Assembly: GCA_002403335.1 (NCBI GenBank)
Contig: DHHO01000008.1
Span: forward strand, 99,781-163,780
DNA: 64,000 bases
Source: Caldiserica bacterium UBA4770
GTDB taxonomy: Bacteria > Caldisericota > Caldisericia > Caldisericales > Caldisericaceae
Reading direction: 5' to 3'
A program made the translations under genes and the position numbers. Positions 8,485 through 17,776 of this stretch are shown here, piece after piece. The notes beneath the pieces are model-generated. The model ran no database searches. It was not told where the DNA came from and worked only from the letters and a program-made list of their open reading frames with translations. Within the stretch, counting starts at the first letter, position 1, and each line of letters begins with the position of its first letter.

Positions 8485-9860
8485 TATTTACCTCCAATTA
8501 CTGCCTTACTCATATACAGGTGTGGAGAACCATCACTTACAGGCAAAGGAAATTGATTTCCTTTGCCGCATCCTCCACTGGAATCAATAATCTTAAAATC
8601 GTCTGCAATTCCTACAATGTTTTTCAGCGTTTCGAAAACATTTCCCGATAGGGACACATTTTTCAGGAGTTTAGTGATTTGTCCGTTTTCGATAAGATAA
8701 GCATTTTCCGCAATAAAGGTAAATAGTTCAGTATTAGTTTCCCCCCCAAAAGAACCTCTTGCATAAATACCATATTTTATATCCTTAACAAAATCTTCAA
8801 ATTTATCCTTTCCGTTTTCAATGCAGGTTATCCTCATCCTTGGAATTGGCGGAAACTTGTAATTGACGGCTCTCCCATTGCCTGTTACCTCTTCATTCAT
8901 TTTGTAGGCCGTTTCTCTGGTATGTAAATGACTTGAAAGAACCCCTTCCTTTATGAGATACATCTTTTTTGCTGGTACCCCCTCATCATCGTAAAGAAGT
9001 GTTCCTCTATGGCCTTCAATATCACCTGTGTCAAAAACATTAAGAATTTGTGAGCCAAAAATGTTACCTATTTTCATAATTTCTTTCATCTTCGGGTCTT
9101 CGGCAAGAAAGTCAGCTTCGCTTAGATGTCCGAATGCCTCGTGAATAAAAACACCCCCAAGACTATTGTCTACTATGAGAGGGAACTCTCCTCCTTTTGG
9201 GGCATCTGCATCCAGTAATTTAACAGAAAGTAGGGCTTTCTCCTTAACTTCAGGGTCAAGCTTCTCTGCGACAGAAAAATCGGAATTGCTTCCGAAGGTG
9301 ATATATGTCCGCTGGATTTCCTTCCCATTGGATGCAATAGGCATAATTCCACCACCTAAATCTAATAACTCCTTTTTAATATATGTACCCTCCGAGTTTG
9401 CAAAATATAAGGTTTTCCTTATCTCACTGTAAGAAACTCTTGTATTAACTATTTTACTATCGACGCTCAAAGCAATGTCACTATAGTGCCTTAGTAGAGA
9501 TACTTTATCCTCAAGAGAGATGGACTCTGGGTCTTTCAAGACTTTTGTACTCAGAGTTACTTGCACAGGCTCGATAGGAGCAAGCCTGACAACTTCTTTT
9601 ATACTTCCCTTGAGAGTTTTTGCCTGAGAAATTGCCGCTTCAATCTTCTCCTTTAATTCCATCATATTATTGAAATAAACAAACCCCCAGATTCCAGATA
9701 TTAAAACCCTTGCGTTTCCTCCAGATATTTTTCCCTTAGAAACAGATTCCACTTCTTTGCCACTTATTAAAATACTTGTTTCAGTTCCATCTTCAAACCT
9801 CACTTCGAGGTAATCCACGTCTTTTCTTGCTACCAAATCTCTGATTTCTTCTGCAACCAT
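8484..9860 (-). CDS. tldD: TldD-type zinc metalloprotease subunit
   Basis: A 458-residue protein with the catalytic HEAFGH (HExxxH) zinc motif near residue 245 in the GGVFIHEAFGHLSEADF block, and the later GNGRAVNYKFPPIPRMR and GSFGGETNTELFTF motifs of TldD. It forms the active half of the TldD/E heterodimer with the downstream gene. A good Shine-Dalgarno sequence (AAGGAGAATCT before the ATG) fixes the start. A -10 box TATAAT lies at 9950-9945 on the minus strand, giving a leader of about 80 bases. TldD/E pairs are widespread in anaerobes and archaea. Confidence 0.92.
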   Translation of the reverse strand: MVAEEIRDLVARKDVDYLEVRFEDGTETSILISGKEVESVSKGKISGGNARVLISGIWGFVYFNNMMELKEKIEAAISQAKTLKGSIKEVVRLAPIEPVQVTLSTKVLKDPESISLEDKVSLLRHYSDIALSVDSKIVNTRVSYSEIRKTLYFANSEGTYIKKELLDLGGGIMPIASNGKEIQRTYITFGSNSDFSVAEKLDPEVKEKALLSVKLLDADAPKGGEFPLIVDNSLGGVFIHEAFGHLSEADFLAEDPKMKEIMKIGNIFGSQILNVFDTGDIEGHRGTLLYDDEGVPAKKMYLIKEGVLSSHLHTRETAYKMNEEVTGNGRAVNYKFPPIPRMRITCIENGKDKFEDFVKDIKYGIYARGSFGGETNTELFTFIAENAYLIENGQITKLLKNVSLSGNVFETLKNIVGIADDFKIIDSSGGCGKGNQFPLPVSDGSPHLYMSKAVIGGK

Positions 9861-10385
9861 AGATTCTCCTTTCTCTTAAATAGAGTCCTCCTGTCCAGAG
9901 TGTCTGTATAACATTCTTATGCCAGAATCCTCATTTATAAATTTATTATAGCAGAAAGACAAAATAACTTCTAAGTATCTCTTTCTTTTTTTTATTTATA
10001 ATATTTCAGTAATTTGTAAGACATGTATCTGTCCAAAGTTTTATTGACCTTTTTATATTTTAGTACATACCTCACTTATTATACCCGGGCATTATCAGGA
10101 GTCACCTATTGATATAAGAAAGTTAAAGTAAATTATTAACACTTAATTTTTGCAGGTAATATTTGTGAAGTATAATTAATCCAAAAGGTTTTGATTTTAT
10201 AGAACATGGCAAAATAATTGTTATTGTACCACAAAGATTTGAAGGGGAGCTTACACTCCCCTTCAAAAATGCATCACTAAATTCGACGGATTAAATAATA
10301 CAATTAGGAAGGATAAATCTGTTTTACAGGAATTTAGGACATATTCTTAGCATTCAAGTAATAATCATTTTAAAGAGGCTTTCTG
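9861..10385. other. 525-base gap: tldD leader plus possible decayed coding sequence
   Basis: The left part holds the tldD leader and its -10 box (TATAAT, 9950-9945 minus). On the plus strand, 10169-10294 is an open frame without a start codon. It ends at TAA 10292-10294 and reads as a protein tail with a hydrophobic strand (GKIIVIVPQRF) followed by GELTLPFKNASL; it may be the remains of a gene. A 9-bp perfect hairpin lies within it. No complete gene or RNA is recognised here. Confidence 0.4.
10241..10264. terminator. Hairpin downstream of the ABC exporter genes
   Basis: GAAGGGGAG and CTCCCCTTC form a perfect 9-bp stem around a 6-base loop, 120 bases past the exporter stop codon. No clear U-tract follows on either strand, so factor-independent termination is uncertain. 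It also overlaps an apparent coding remnant on the plus strand. Confidence 0.35.
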
Positions 10386-12365
10386 TTACCTATAAGGGGG
10401 GCTAGAATGGTCGATTTCTTCTACACTTACTTTACTAAACTGACTCATATAAAGATCATAATAGAATCGATGTGCTGCCATCAATGACTGGTGATTTCCT
10501 TGCTCAACTATACGACCTTTATCTACAACGACTATGTTGTTGGCATTACGAATAGTAGACAACCTGTGTGCTATGACAAAGCTTGTACGGTTTTGCATAA
10601 GTTCTGACATTGCTTTCTGTACAAGTACTTCTGTCCGTGTATCAACTGAACTTGTAGCTTCATCTAATATAAGCATTTTAGGGTCGGATAGAAAGGCACG
10701 TGCTATTGTGATTAGCTGTTTTTGCCCTTCAGAAATGTTGGAAGTATCTGCTGTAATTATCGTATCGTAGCCTTCAGGTAATGTTCTTACAAAATGGTCC
10801 ACATAGGCAGCCTTTGCAGCTTTCATAATTTCTTCCTCGGTAGCACCTTCTTTACCATAAGCAATATTTTCCTTTATCGTCCCTTCAAAGAACCATGTAT
10901 CTTGAAGGACCATCCCAAATAAACTGCGCAGATAGTCGCGTGTCATCTTTCGTGTATCAACTCCATCTATTGTGATACATCCACTGTCAATTTCGTAAAA
11001 GCGCATAAGAAGGTTGACAAGTGTTGTTTTACCTGCTCCAGTATGGCCAACAATGGCTACACTTTCGGCCGGCCTTACATCAAGATTAAAATCTTCAAAA
11101 AGGGGAACATCCGGTAAGTAACGGAAGTATACATGTTCAAACCTTACGTGCCCCTTCACTTCTTCTAACACCTCCGCTTTTTCAGTATCAGGAGTTTCTT
11201 CCTTTTCATCCAGGACTTCAAAGACACGTTCAGCAGATGCCATAGAGGATTGCATAGTATTAATGATACTTGCAGTCTGGGAAATTGGCTGTGTAAACTG
11301 TCTGGAATACTGGATAAATGCCTGCACATCGCCCAGCGTTAAAATACCGTTAGCAACACGTATACCCCCAAATACACACACGATTACATAGTTAATGTTA
11401 TTTAAGAAACGTATTAGAGGCATAATAAGGCCTGAGAGAAACTGAGCCTTAAAACTTGCATTGTATACACGCTCGTTTTCCTTATCAAAGGTTTCTATAG
11501 CATCCTTTTCCCTGTTAAAAACCTTTACAATATTATGTCCTGTAAACATCTCCTCAATGTGACCGTTCAAACTTCCAGTGCTATTCCATTGTTCAAAGAA
11601 TTGCTTTCGGGAATGCCTTGCTATCAAAGTAGTTATTATAAGAGCAACAGGAATGACTGCCAAGGTGATCCATGTTAATATTCCACTGATTGAAAACATC
11701 ATTATAATAACACCAACTATCGTAACCATGGCAGTGATAATCTGTGTTATAGTTTGCTGAAGAGTATGTGATATGTTATCTATATCGTTTGTTACAATAC
11801 TTAATATGTCTCCATGAGAATGGTTATCATAATACCTTAGAGGAAGCTTGGTAAGCTTAGTATCCACATCTTTGCGTAACTTATACACTGTTTTCTGAGC
11901 AACCCCTGCCATAAGGTACTGCTGTAACCAATGAAACAGTGCACTTAGTATATAAACTCCTGCCAGTATTGCCAGAAGAGAAAAGATTGCATTAAAATCT
12001 ACACCTTTACCGGGTGTAATATTCAAAGGGCCTATCATATCGGCAATCTGTCCTCTTCCACTGTTTCTTAACATTGCTATAGCTTGATCCTTTGTCATTC
12101 CGAGAGGCAACTGTTTACTTATAATTCCTTCAAATAGCAGATTTATGGCACGTCCTAAAATCTTGGGTGCCGATATCATAAAGATAACACTAAGTGTAGC
12201 TATTAATATAACAATAATGATTGTCCACATCTGAGGCTTTAGATAGCCCATAAAACGCCTCAGTGTGCCCCTCGCATCCTTTACTTTTTCTGTAGGCATC
12301 ATTCCTTGACGTCCTCTACCACCAAAACCTCTCCTTACAGGCGGGCTTGAATTTCTTTCGTTCAT
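10386..12365 (-). CDS. ABC exporter half-transporter, subunit with canonical catalytic Glu
   Basis: A 659-residue fusion of membrane domain and ATPase, of the multidrug/lipid heterodimeric exporter group. The N-terminus is Gly/Arg-rich, followed by six membrane helices. The ATPase has Walker A GHTGAGKT near residue 444, Walker B LILDEATSSVDT with the catalytic Glu, and a deviant signature ISEGQ instead of LSGGQ. In heterodimeric exporters such as TM287/288 this pattern marks one degenerate ATP site formed with the partner. It overlaps the partner gene by 4 bases. Arg codons CGC and CGT are frequent here, whereas AGA/AGG dominate in neighbouring genes, suggesting transfer. The substrate is unknown. 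Confidence 0.9.
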   Translation of the reverse strand: MNERNSSPPVRRGFGGRGRQGMMPTEKVKDARGTLRRFMGYLKPQMWTIIIVILIATLSVIFMISAPKILGRAINLLFEGIISKQLPLGMTKDQAIAMLRNSGRGQIADMIGPLNITPGKGVDFNAIFSLLAILAGVYILSALFHWLQQYLMAGVAQKTVYKLRKDVDTKLTKLPLRYYDNHSHGDILSIVTNDIDNISHTLQQTITQIITAMVTIVGVIIMMFSISGILTWITLAVIPVALIITTLIARHSRKQFFEQWNSTGSLNGHIEEMFTGHNIVKVFNREKDAIETFDKENERVYNASFKAQFLSGLIMPLIRFLNNINYVIVCVFGGIRVANGILTLGDVQAFIQYSRQFTQPISQTASIINTMQSSMASAERVFEVLDEKEETPDTEKAEVLEEVKGHVRFEHVYFRYLPDVPLFEDFNLDVRPAESVAIVGHTGAGKTTLVNLLMRFYEIDSGCITIDGVDTRKMTRDYLRSLFGMVLQDTWFFEGTIKENIAYGKEGATEEEIMKAAKAAYVDHFVRTLPEGYDTIITADTSNISEGQKQLITIARAFLSDPKMLILDEATSSVDTRTEVLVQKAMSELMQNRTSFVIAHRLSTIRNANNIVVVDKGRIVEQGNHQSLMAAHRFYYDLYMSQFSKVSVEEIDHSSPPYR

Positions 12366-14113
12366 GCTACTTCCTCCTTCGAGAGCTGAGAATAGACAAT
12401 CTCACGGTAAACCCCACAGCTTTCCATAAGTTCAGAGTGTGTTCCTGCACCTGCTATTGTACCATTGTCGTTCATCACTATTATGCGATCAGCACCCATA
12501 ATTGTGCTTACACGTTGCCCAACTATAATAACTAATGCATTTGTCGCTTCACCTTTGAGAGCTGCTCTTAGATTAGCATCTGTTTTAAAATCTAAAGCTG
12601 AAAAACAGTCATCGAAAATGTATATATCCGGATGTTTCACTAATGCACGAGCAATAGCTAATCTCTGACGCTGGCCTCCAGAAACATTTATCCCACCCTG
12701 ATCTATAGGTGCATTCAGCTGGCCGGGCATCTCCAAAACAAAATGCTTTGCCTGCGCAACTTCCAAGGCATGCCATAGCTCCTCGTCTGTAGCATCTTCC
12801 TTTCCATAGAGTAGATTACTTCTGACTGTGCCGCTAAAAAGATATGCTCTCTGCGGTACAAGGCCGATCCTGTCTCTTAACTTTTCAAGTGTTACCTTAC
12901 GTATATCAACTCCATTAATAAGTACACTTCCACCTGTAATATCGTAAAAACGTGGTATAAGATTGACAAGGGTGCTCTTGCCACATCCAGTACTTCCAAT
13001 AATTGCAATCGTCTCTCCCGTTGAGCCTGAAAAAGAAATATTTTTTAAAACAGGGGCTTCTGCACCCGGATAGCTGAATTCCACGTTCCTGAACTCTAAT
13101 TCGACATCGCCTTTTGGTAGCTCTACCGGATTTTCGGGATCCTTTATACTCATTTCTGTTGTAAGCACTGAATTTATACGTTCGGCAGCAGCCTCCGCAC
13201 GAGGTACCATAACGAACATCACCATTGCCATCATAATAGACATAAGTATCTCTAAAATATAAGTTAAGAAGGCAGTGAGGTTTCCTATAGGCATAGCACC
13301 ACTATCAATTCTATGGGCACCAAACCAGACAATGGTCACCGAAGAGAGATTCATTATAACCATTAATAATGGCATGCCAATAGCAAGAATTCTCTGCACT
13401 CTTAAAGAGGTCATAGTTAAATCTCTGTTTGCGTCGTCAAATCTTTTGCCCTCATGAACATTGCGTACAAATGCCCTTATTACTCTTACCCCCATAAGTT
13501 TTTCACGCATTACCTGGTTGAGCTTGTCTATTTTCACTTGCATAGAACGGAATAAAGGAACAGTTTTGACCAGTAAGAGACCAACGACTATCCCAATGGT
13601 TGGCACAACCACAATTAGCGAAGAGGAGAGCACAACGTCCTGTCTCAGTGCCATTATTATTCCACCGATACACATGATAGGTGCAATCACCATTAAGTTT
13701 AAGCCTACCAGTATGAGCATCTGTATCTGGTGTACATCGTTTGTATTACGTGTTACGAGAGATGGTATACTAAATTTATCTACTTCATTTTGAGAAAACT
13801 TCTCAACCTTGCAGAATATATCTCTCCTTAAATCCCTTCCGAAGGCCATAGAAGTCCTTGAGCCAAAATACATAGATAAAACACTACTTCCTGTAAGGAG
13901 TAATGTTACAATAAGCATAATACTGCCTGTTCTAAGGATGTATTGTATATCACCCTTCGCTACACCGTTATTTATAATGTCAGCATTCAAGTTGGGAAGA
14001 TACAGATTTGATATTGCCTGTACAGTGAGTAATGCTATAATAAGGACAATCCCTTTCCAATAAGGCGTGAGGAACCTTAACAATTTTCTAATATTTTCCA
14101 TAATCCATCTCAC
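12362..14113 (-). CDS. ABC exporter half-transporter, subunit with degenerate Walker B
   Basis: A 583-residue membrane-ATPase fusion with six N-terminal membrane helices. The ATPase has Walker A GSTGCGKS and a canonical VSGGQ signature, but Walker B reads YIFDDCFSALD, with Asp in place of the catalytic Glu. Together with the ISEGQ signature in the partner this gives one consensus and one degenerate nucleotide site, as in heterodimeric drug exporters (TM287/288, BmrCD). It lies between the MarR regulator (9-base gap) and the second half-transporter (4-base overlap), a common drug-responsive cassette in Firmicutes. Substrate and inducer cannot be read from sequence. Confidence 0.9.
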   Translation of the reverse strand: MRWIMENIRKLLRFLTPYWKGIVLIIALLTVQAISNLYLPNLNADIINNGVAKGDIQYILRTGSIMLIVTLLLTGSSVLSMYFGSRTSMAFGRDLRRDIFCKVEKFSQNEVDKFSIPSLVTRNTNDVHQIQMLILVGLNLMVIAPIMCIGGIIMALRQDVVLSSSLIVVVPTIGIVVGLLLVKTVPLFRSMQVKIDKLNQVMREKLMGVRVIRAFVRNVHEGKRFDDANRDLTMTSLRVQRILAIGMPLLMVIMNLSSVTIVWFGAHRIDSGAMPIGNLTAFLTYILEILMSIMMAMVMFVMVPRAEAAAERINSVLTTEMSIKDPENPVELPKGDVELEFRNVEFSYPGAEAPVLKNISFSGSTGETIAIIGSTGCGKSTLVNLIPRFYDITGGSVLINGVDIRKVTLEKLRDRIGLVPQRAYLFSGTVRSNLLYGKEDATDEELWHALEVAQAKHFVLEMPGQLNAPIDQGGINVSGGQRQRLAIARALVKHPDIYIFDDCFSALDFKTDANLRAALKGEATNALVIIVGQRVSTIMGADRIIVMNDNGTIAGAGTHSELMESCGVYREIVYSQLSKEEVA

Positions 14114-14122
14114 TTTCCTTTC

Positions 14123-14602
14123 TCAAAGTTTTTGAGTAATATTATAAGAAAGTTGATCCAAAAGACGTATGAAATCCATCTGGTCTTGTTCGCTCATCCC
14201 ATCTAATCCTGCATTTATTAACTCAGCAAAGATGCAGCATAGTTTATTAACAAGCTTTTCTCCGTTATCGCTTACATACATCCGGGTCAAACGCTGGTCC
14301 TTTTCATCAGTCTTGCGTACAATCAAGCCTGATTTTTCCATCTTCTGTAGCATTACTGTAGCAGTAGGGGGTGTAACATGTAGTTTTAAGGCAAGCTCTC
14401 TCTGACTCATTCCAGGATGTTGGCTTGCAAACCAGAGGCAAGCTGCTTGTCCAGGGTATATGCCCTCCTTAGAGATCATCTTAAATGTTAGCTGCTTGTA
14501 AAGACGCATTACCCTGATAAAGACCTGGAATACCTTCATAGAAACTGGAGAAATTCCCTCCAGTTTCTGAAGTAACTTTTCGTTCTCTTCCTCAGAAATC
14601 AT
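14123..14602 (-). CDS. MarR family transcriptional regulator
   Basis: A 159-residue winged-helix protein. The DNA-binding region includes SQRELALKLHVTPPTATVMLQKMEKSGLI (recognition helix near residue 80) and the wing RKTDEKDQRLTRMYVSDNGE. MarR proteins bind palindromes as dimers and release on ligand binding. Two operator-like repeats (14628-14655) lie just upstream of its own start, and AGGAGAT precedes the ATG. It is the first gene of the cassette with the two ABC half-exporters, so it probably represses itself and the exporter. The ligand is unknown. Confidence 0.93.
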   Translation of the reverse strand: MISEEENEKLLQKLEGISPVSMKVFQVFIRVMRLYKQLTFKMISKEGIYPGQAACLWFASQHPGMSQRELALKLHVTPPTATVMLQKMEKSGLIVRKTDEKDQRLTRMYVSDNGEKLVNKLCCIFAELINAGLDGMSEQDQMDFIRLLDQLSYNITQKL

Positions 14603-14627
14603 TATGCATCATCTCCTAATATTTTTA

Positions 14628-14655
14628 ATTAGTATACTAATCATTAGCACACTAA
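14628..14655. promoter_or_regulatory. Tandem palindromic operators for the MarR regulator
   Basis: ATTAGTATACTAAT (14628-14641) is a perfect 14-bp palindrome. One base later ATTAGCACACTAA (14643-14655) repeats the same half-sites imperfectly. Both lie 26-53 bases upstream of the marR ATG, overlapping its likely promoter. Spacing and symmetry fit two MarR dimers side by side. Binding itself is inferred. Confidence 0.65.
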
Positions 14656-15214
14656 GAGGCATTTTACAACAATCTTCAATTTTTTGCAAGCATGTGAATG
14701 AATCATATAAAAAACTCGTCAGTAATATTGAAGAGGATAGAAAAAATTGTTTGGTAATAGGTCTTCTTTCAAGCATTGCTAATTCATTAAAGATATCTCT
14801 TTACTTAAATATCTCTTGGTAATAAATTTAGTCCCAAAGCGCCTGACAAGAGTCTTCGTCATGAAAAGAACCTTTTGTATGTTAATAAAATACATTCTCA
14901 AATAAGTACAATTGTTAAAATGATTTTATGTGATCGCCTGTAAAAAATAATTCGCAAACTTGTAATTCTTTGTAAAAATGATATATTATAATATAAAGGG
15001 AGATGGAAGAAGATATAGACGATAAATGGCATTCTGAGCAAAGAAAGCAGCTTTACACAATGTTCAGTGTGTTTACAAAGAGGGGTAAGTATGTCCTATG
15101 TTTATGTAATGAGAAAGAGATTACAAGACAATGTATTATCGGTGGTTCATTGTTTGTATTATATGGTTCTTCAAAAACACCAAAAAGGGTCTGTTTCTAA
15201 GATGAATACATGTT
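14656..15214. other. 560-base gap with no convincing gene
   Basis: AT-rich sequence between the divergent MarR cassette and the 7TM-HD gene. The open frames at 14604-14822 and 15003-15200 look random in composition. One short frame, 15091-15231 (46 codons, plus strand), has a good Shine-Dalgarno sequence (GAGGGGTAAGT before the ATG) and is a weak candidate for a small gene. A TATAAT-like cluster near 14985-14995 could be a promoter. I recognise nothing else. Confidence 0.35.
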
Positions 15215-15242
15215 TTGTTGAGTATCTTTAACTCTTTGATAA
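15215..15242 (+). promoter_or_regulatory. Promoter of the 7TM-HD gene, apparently leaderless
   Basis: TTGTTG (15215-15220), a 16-base spacer and TGATAA (15237-15242) lie directly before the ATG at 15247. Only 4 bases separate the -10 box from the start codon and no Shine-Dalgarno sequence is present. This is the weakest of the leaderless candidates because the -10 matches only moderately. Confidence 0.4.
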
Positions 15243-15246
15243 AACT

Positions 15247-17325
15247 ATGAAAAATCAACATAGGAGTAAAAATAGAGAGGAATTTTTTAAGAATCTACCT
15301 CACAAAAAAGGGATTATTATTCAAAAGAAAAGCGTATATGTACTTTTACTTCTATTGATTCTCTTTGCCTTTTCTTTTGCCCTTACCTATTATGACCTGT
15401 TTCCTGAGAATCTCCAGATAAGTGAAGGAAGCATAGCCGAGGACAATATCATTGCAAAAAGAGCAGTTACGTATGTGGACACGGAGAAAACAGAAGAACT
15501 TCGAGCAAAGATTGCAGAATCCGTTCCCCCTATCTATCGCTTCGAAATTGAGGTACAGCAGAGGATTTTCACAGACTTAAATAAGTTCTTTTCCGATATT
15601 ATTGCAGTTTTAAACTCTGAAGGTACAATTGAAGAGAAAAAGACCGACCTGGGAAATATTTTGGAAGGCGATACTTACGTTAATCTTCTCCTGAACGAGA
15701 ATATAGAATCCCTGAATAAACTGAAGGAGTATGTAGATAGCCTCGTATCAAAACTCATGGTTACAGGGATTAGAAGCGACGAGCTTTCACAGGCAATAAA
15801 AAATGGCAGTGACGAAATTAAAAAAAGCGAATTCACAGACGAAGAAAAGAGTTTTCTTATACATGTGTTAGGTAGATTCCTCCAGCCAAATATGGTCTAT
15901 GATAGTGTGGCAACAGAAGCAGCAAAGGAAGAAGCAAAAAGATCTGTTCCACCTGTAAGAATTACTATCCAACAGGGAAGCGTTGTTTTAAGAAAAGGAG
16001 ATAAAATCACCGCAGACCATATTAAGGCATTAAATGCTCTGGGACTTATAAGGAGTAAGGCAAACCTAAGACTCGTCTTCAATGTGCTGTTTATACTTTT
16101 ATTTGCATTAGGTATATCTTTTTTTGCATTAATAAGGGCATATGCTGAGAAAAAGAACCTTCTCAAGAAAATTCTCGAGTTTTCAATTATCTTTGCTATT
16201 TCCTTCTCCATATCTTTCTTTACAAAAAATATATCACTGTTCCTCATAGCCATACCACTTTTTGCAATGGTTGTCTCCGAGTTTATGGATATCACAACTT
16301 CTCTTGTCCTTACGCTCTGCTTTTCCCTTACTCTCATGCTCCCTGTTAGTGTAAACTCTATTACCCTACTTTCAATGCTTATCTCAACAGTTGTCTACCT
16401 TTATGCATTTAAAAGGAGCTCTCAAATTCTTTCATTTATTTATTCAGGTACTGCAGGTGGTATTCTTTTCGGCCTTTCCACCTTTTTTATAGAAATGTCC
16501 TCTCAAGAAATTATATCTGTATCTATTTCCAACTCTCTTATTAGTTTCCTAAATTTCTTCGCATCAACCATCATTGCAATTGGTTTTGTTTATCTCATTG
16601 AGCATCTTTTCAATGAAGTAACCATTATGAGGCTTTTTGAATTGAGTGACGCAAAGAGCCCTCCCCTTCAGGAGCTCATGGTAAAGGCCCCAGGAACATA
16701 CCAGCATAGTATGATGGTTGCAAGTCTTGCAGGTGCAGCAGCAGAAGCAATCGGGGCAAACGAACTCCTCACAAAAGTTGGTGCCTACTATCACGATATC
16801 GGGAAGATGGTCCATCCCTATTATTTTACTGAAAACCAGCAGATGATCCCTAATATACATAATCAACTTTCTCCAAACCTCAGTAAGACAGTTATTATTA
16901 ATCACGTAAAGGAGGGAATAGAGATTGCAAGGATTTACAAGCTTCCCGATGAGATTGTTGATTTTATAGCCACCCACCATGGTACGACTGCTGTTTCTTA
17001 CTTCTATCATAAGGCAAAAGAAATGGATCCTGATACAAATAAAGATGAATTTCGTTACCCTGGCCCACTTCCTACAACAAAGGAGACAGCAATATTGATG
17101 CTCGCCGATGCCATTGAGGCAACATCTCACAGTCTTGAAAGCCTTGAATACGGAAAGATAGAGTACCTTGTGAATAGTATTGTTTCTGAAAGAGTAGAAG
17201 ATAGGCAATTGGATGAATCTGCAATAACATTTCTTGAATTGAAAAAACTCAAGGAGTCCTTTGTAAAAAATCTCATCTCTATGTACCATAGGAGAGAAAA
17301 ATATCCAGGTGAGAAAGAAAGTTAG
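15247..17325 (+). CDS. 7TM-HD family phosphohydrolase, PgpH/YqfF-like
   Basis: A 692-residue membrane protein. One N-terminal membrane helix (about residues 30-48) is followed by an extracytoplasmic 7TMR-HD domain (about 50-270), seven membrane helices (about 275-460) and a C-terminal HD domain with YYHDIGKM near residue 515 and THHGTT near 577. The Listeria homologue PgpH hydrolyses cyclic-di-AMP; activity on c-di-AMP here is inferred from family. It starts the block that continues with ybeY and the CorC-like gene, an order common in Gram-positive bacteria. The ybeY GTG start lies inside its 3' end. Confidence 0.85.
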   Translation: MKNQHRSKNREEFFKNLPHKKGIIIQKKSVYVLLLLLILFAFSFALTYYDLFPENLQISEGSIAEDNIIAKRAVTYVDTEKTEELRAKIAESVPPIYRFEIEVQQRIFTDLNKFFSDIIAVLNSEGTIEEKKTDLGNILEGDTYVNLLLNENIESLNKLKEYVDSLVSKLMVTGIRSDELSQAIKNGSDEIKKSEFTDEEKSFLIHVLGRFLQPNMVYDSVATEAAKEEAKRSVPPVRITIQQGSVVLRKGDKITADHIKALNALGLIRSKANLRLVFNVLFILLFALGISFFALIRAYAEKKNLLKKILEFSIIFAISFSISFFTKNISLFLIAIPLFAMVVSEFMDITTSLVLTLCFSLTLMLPVSVNSITLLSMLISTVVYLYAFKRSSQILSFIYSGTAGGILFGLSTFFIEMSSQEIISVSISNSLISFLNFFASTIIAIGFVYLIEHLFNEVTIMRLFELSDAKSPPLQELMVKAPGTYQHSMMVASLAGAAAEAIGANELLTKVGAYYHDIGKMVHPYYFTENQQMIPNIHNQLSPNLSKTVIINHVKEGIEIARIYKLPDEIVDFIATHHGTTAVSYFYHKAKEMDPDTNKDEFRYPGPLPTTKETAILMLADAIEATSHSLESLEYGKIEYLVNSIVSERVEDRQLDESAITFLELKKLKESFVKNLISMYHRREKYPGEKES

Positions 17326-17776
17326 CGTAGAGATATCAAATAGAACAAGGCAATATATTGTTATAAAAGCAAATATAGAGAAACTCATAAAAGAGATACT
17401 CGAATATCTAAACTTTAGTGGAGATTTAGAATTAAGCCTTGCACTTGTAGGAAATAGGACAATACGAGCGTTGAACAAAAAATTCAGAAATGTTGATAAA
17501 TTTACAGATGTCATTTCCTTTCCTTTTGAGTGTAACTCTCAAGAGAAAGTGACAGGAGAAATTGTTATATGCCCATATGTGGCAGAGGCAAGAGCCAGGA
17601 AAATAGGTAATACTTTTTCTAACTATTTTGAATTTCTTTTAATTCATAGTATTTTACATCTTTTTGGTTTTAGTCATGATAAGGAGGAAGACAAGACATC
17701 AATGGAGGCGTTAGAGGATGATATATTTAAAAAGGTTGAAAAGAGAAGCTTTATTAAGAAGGAGGGATTTCGATAA
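17309..17776 (+). CDS. ybeY: Endoribonuclease YbeY
   Basis: A 155-residue zinc endoribonuclease needed for rRNA maturation and ribosome quality control. The three-His zinc motif HxxxHxxxxxH is present as His113, His117 and His123 in HSILHLFGFSHD. The start is GTG, 17 bases inside the upstream HD gene; the next gene starts on the last base of its stop (TAATG). The HD-YbeY adjacency is conserved in many bacteria and supports the call. Confidence 0.93.
   Translation: MRKKVSVEISNRTRQYIVIKANIEKLIKEILEYLNFSGDLELSLALVGNRTIRALNKKFRNVDKFTDVISFPFECNSQEKVTGEIVICPYVAEARARKIGNTFSNYFEFLLIHSILHLFGFSHDKEEDKTSMEALEDDIFKKVEKRSFIKKEGFR

Noticed and set aside
14604..14822. 72-codon plus-strand open frame starting beside marR
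   Set aside because: It covers the marR leader and operators on the other strand, has no ribosome binding site and shows no protein-like pattern.
15003..15200. 65-codon open frame before the 7TM-HD gene
   Set aside because: The GGAG sequence touches its ATG without proper spacing and the composition looks random. Mentioned only within the gap entry.
16564..17514. 316-codon minus-strand open frame inside the 7TM-HD and ybeY genes
   Set aside because: Antisense shadow of two well-identified genes; Cys/Phe/Ile-rich composition typical of such shadows.
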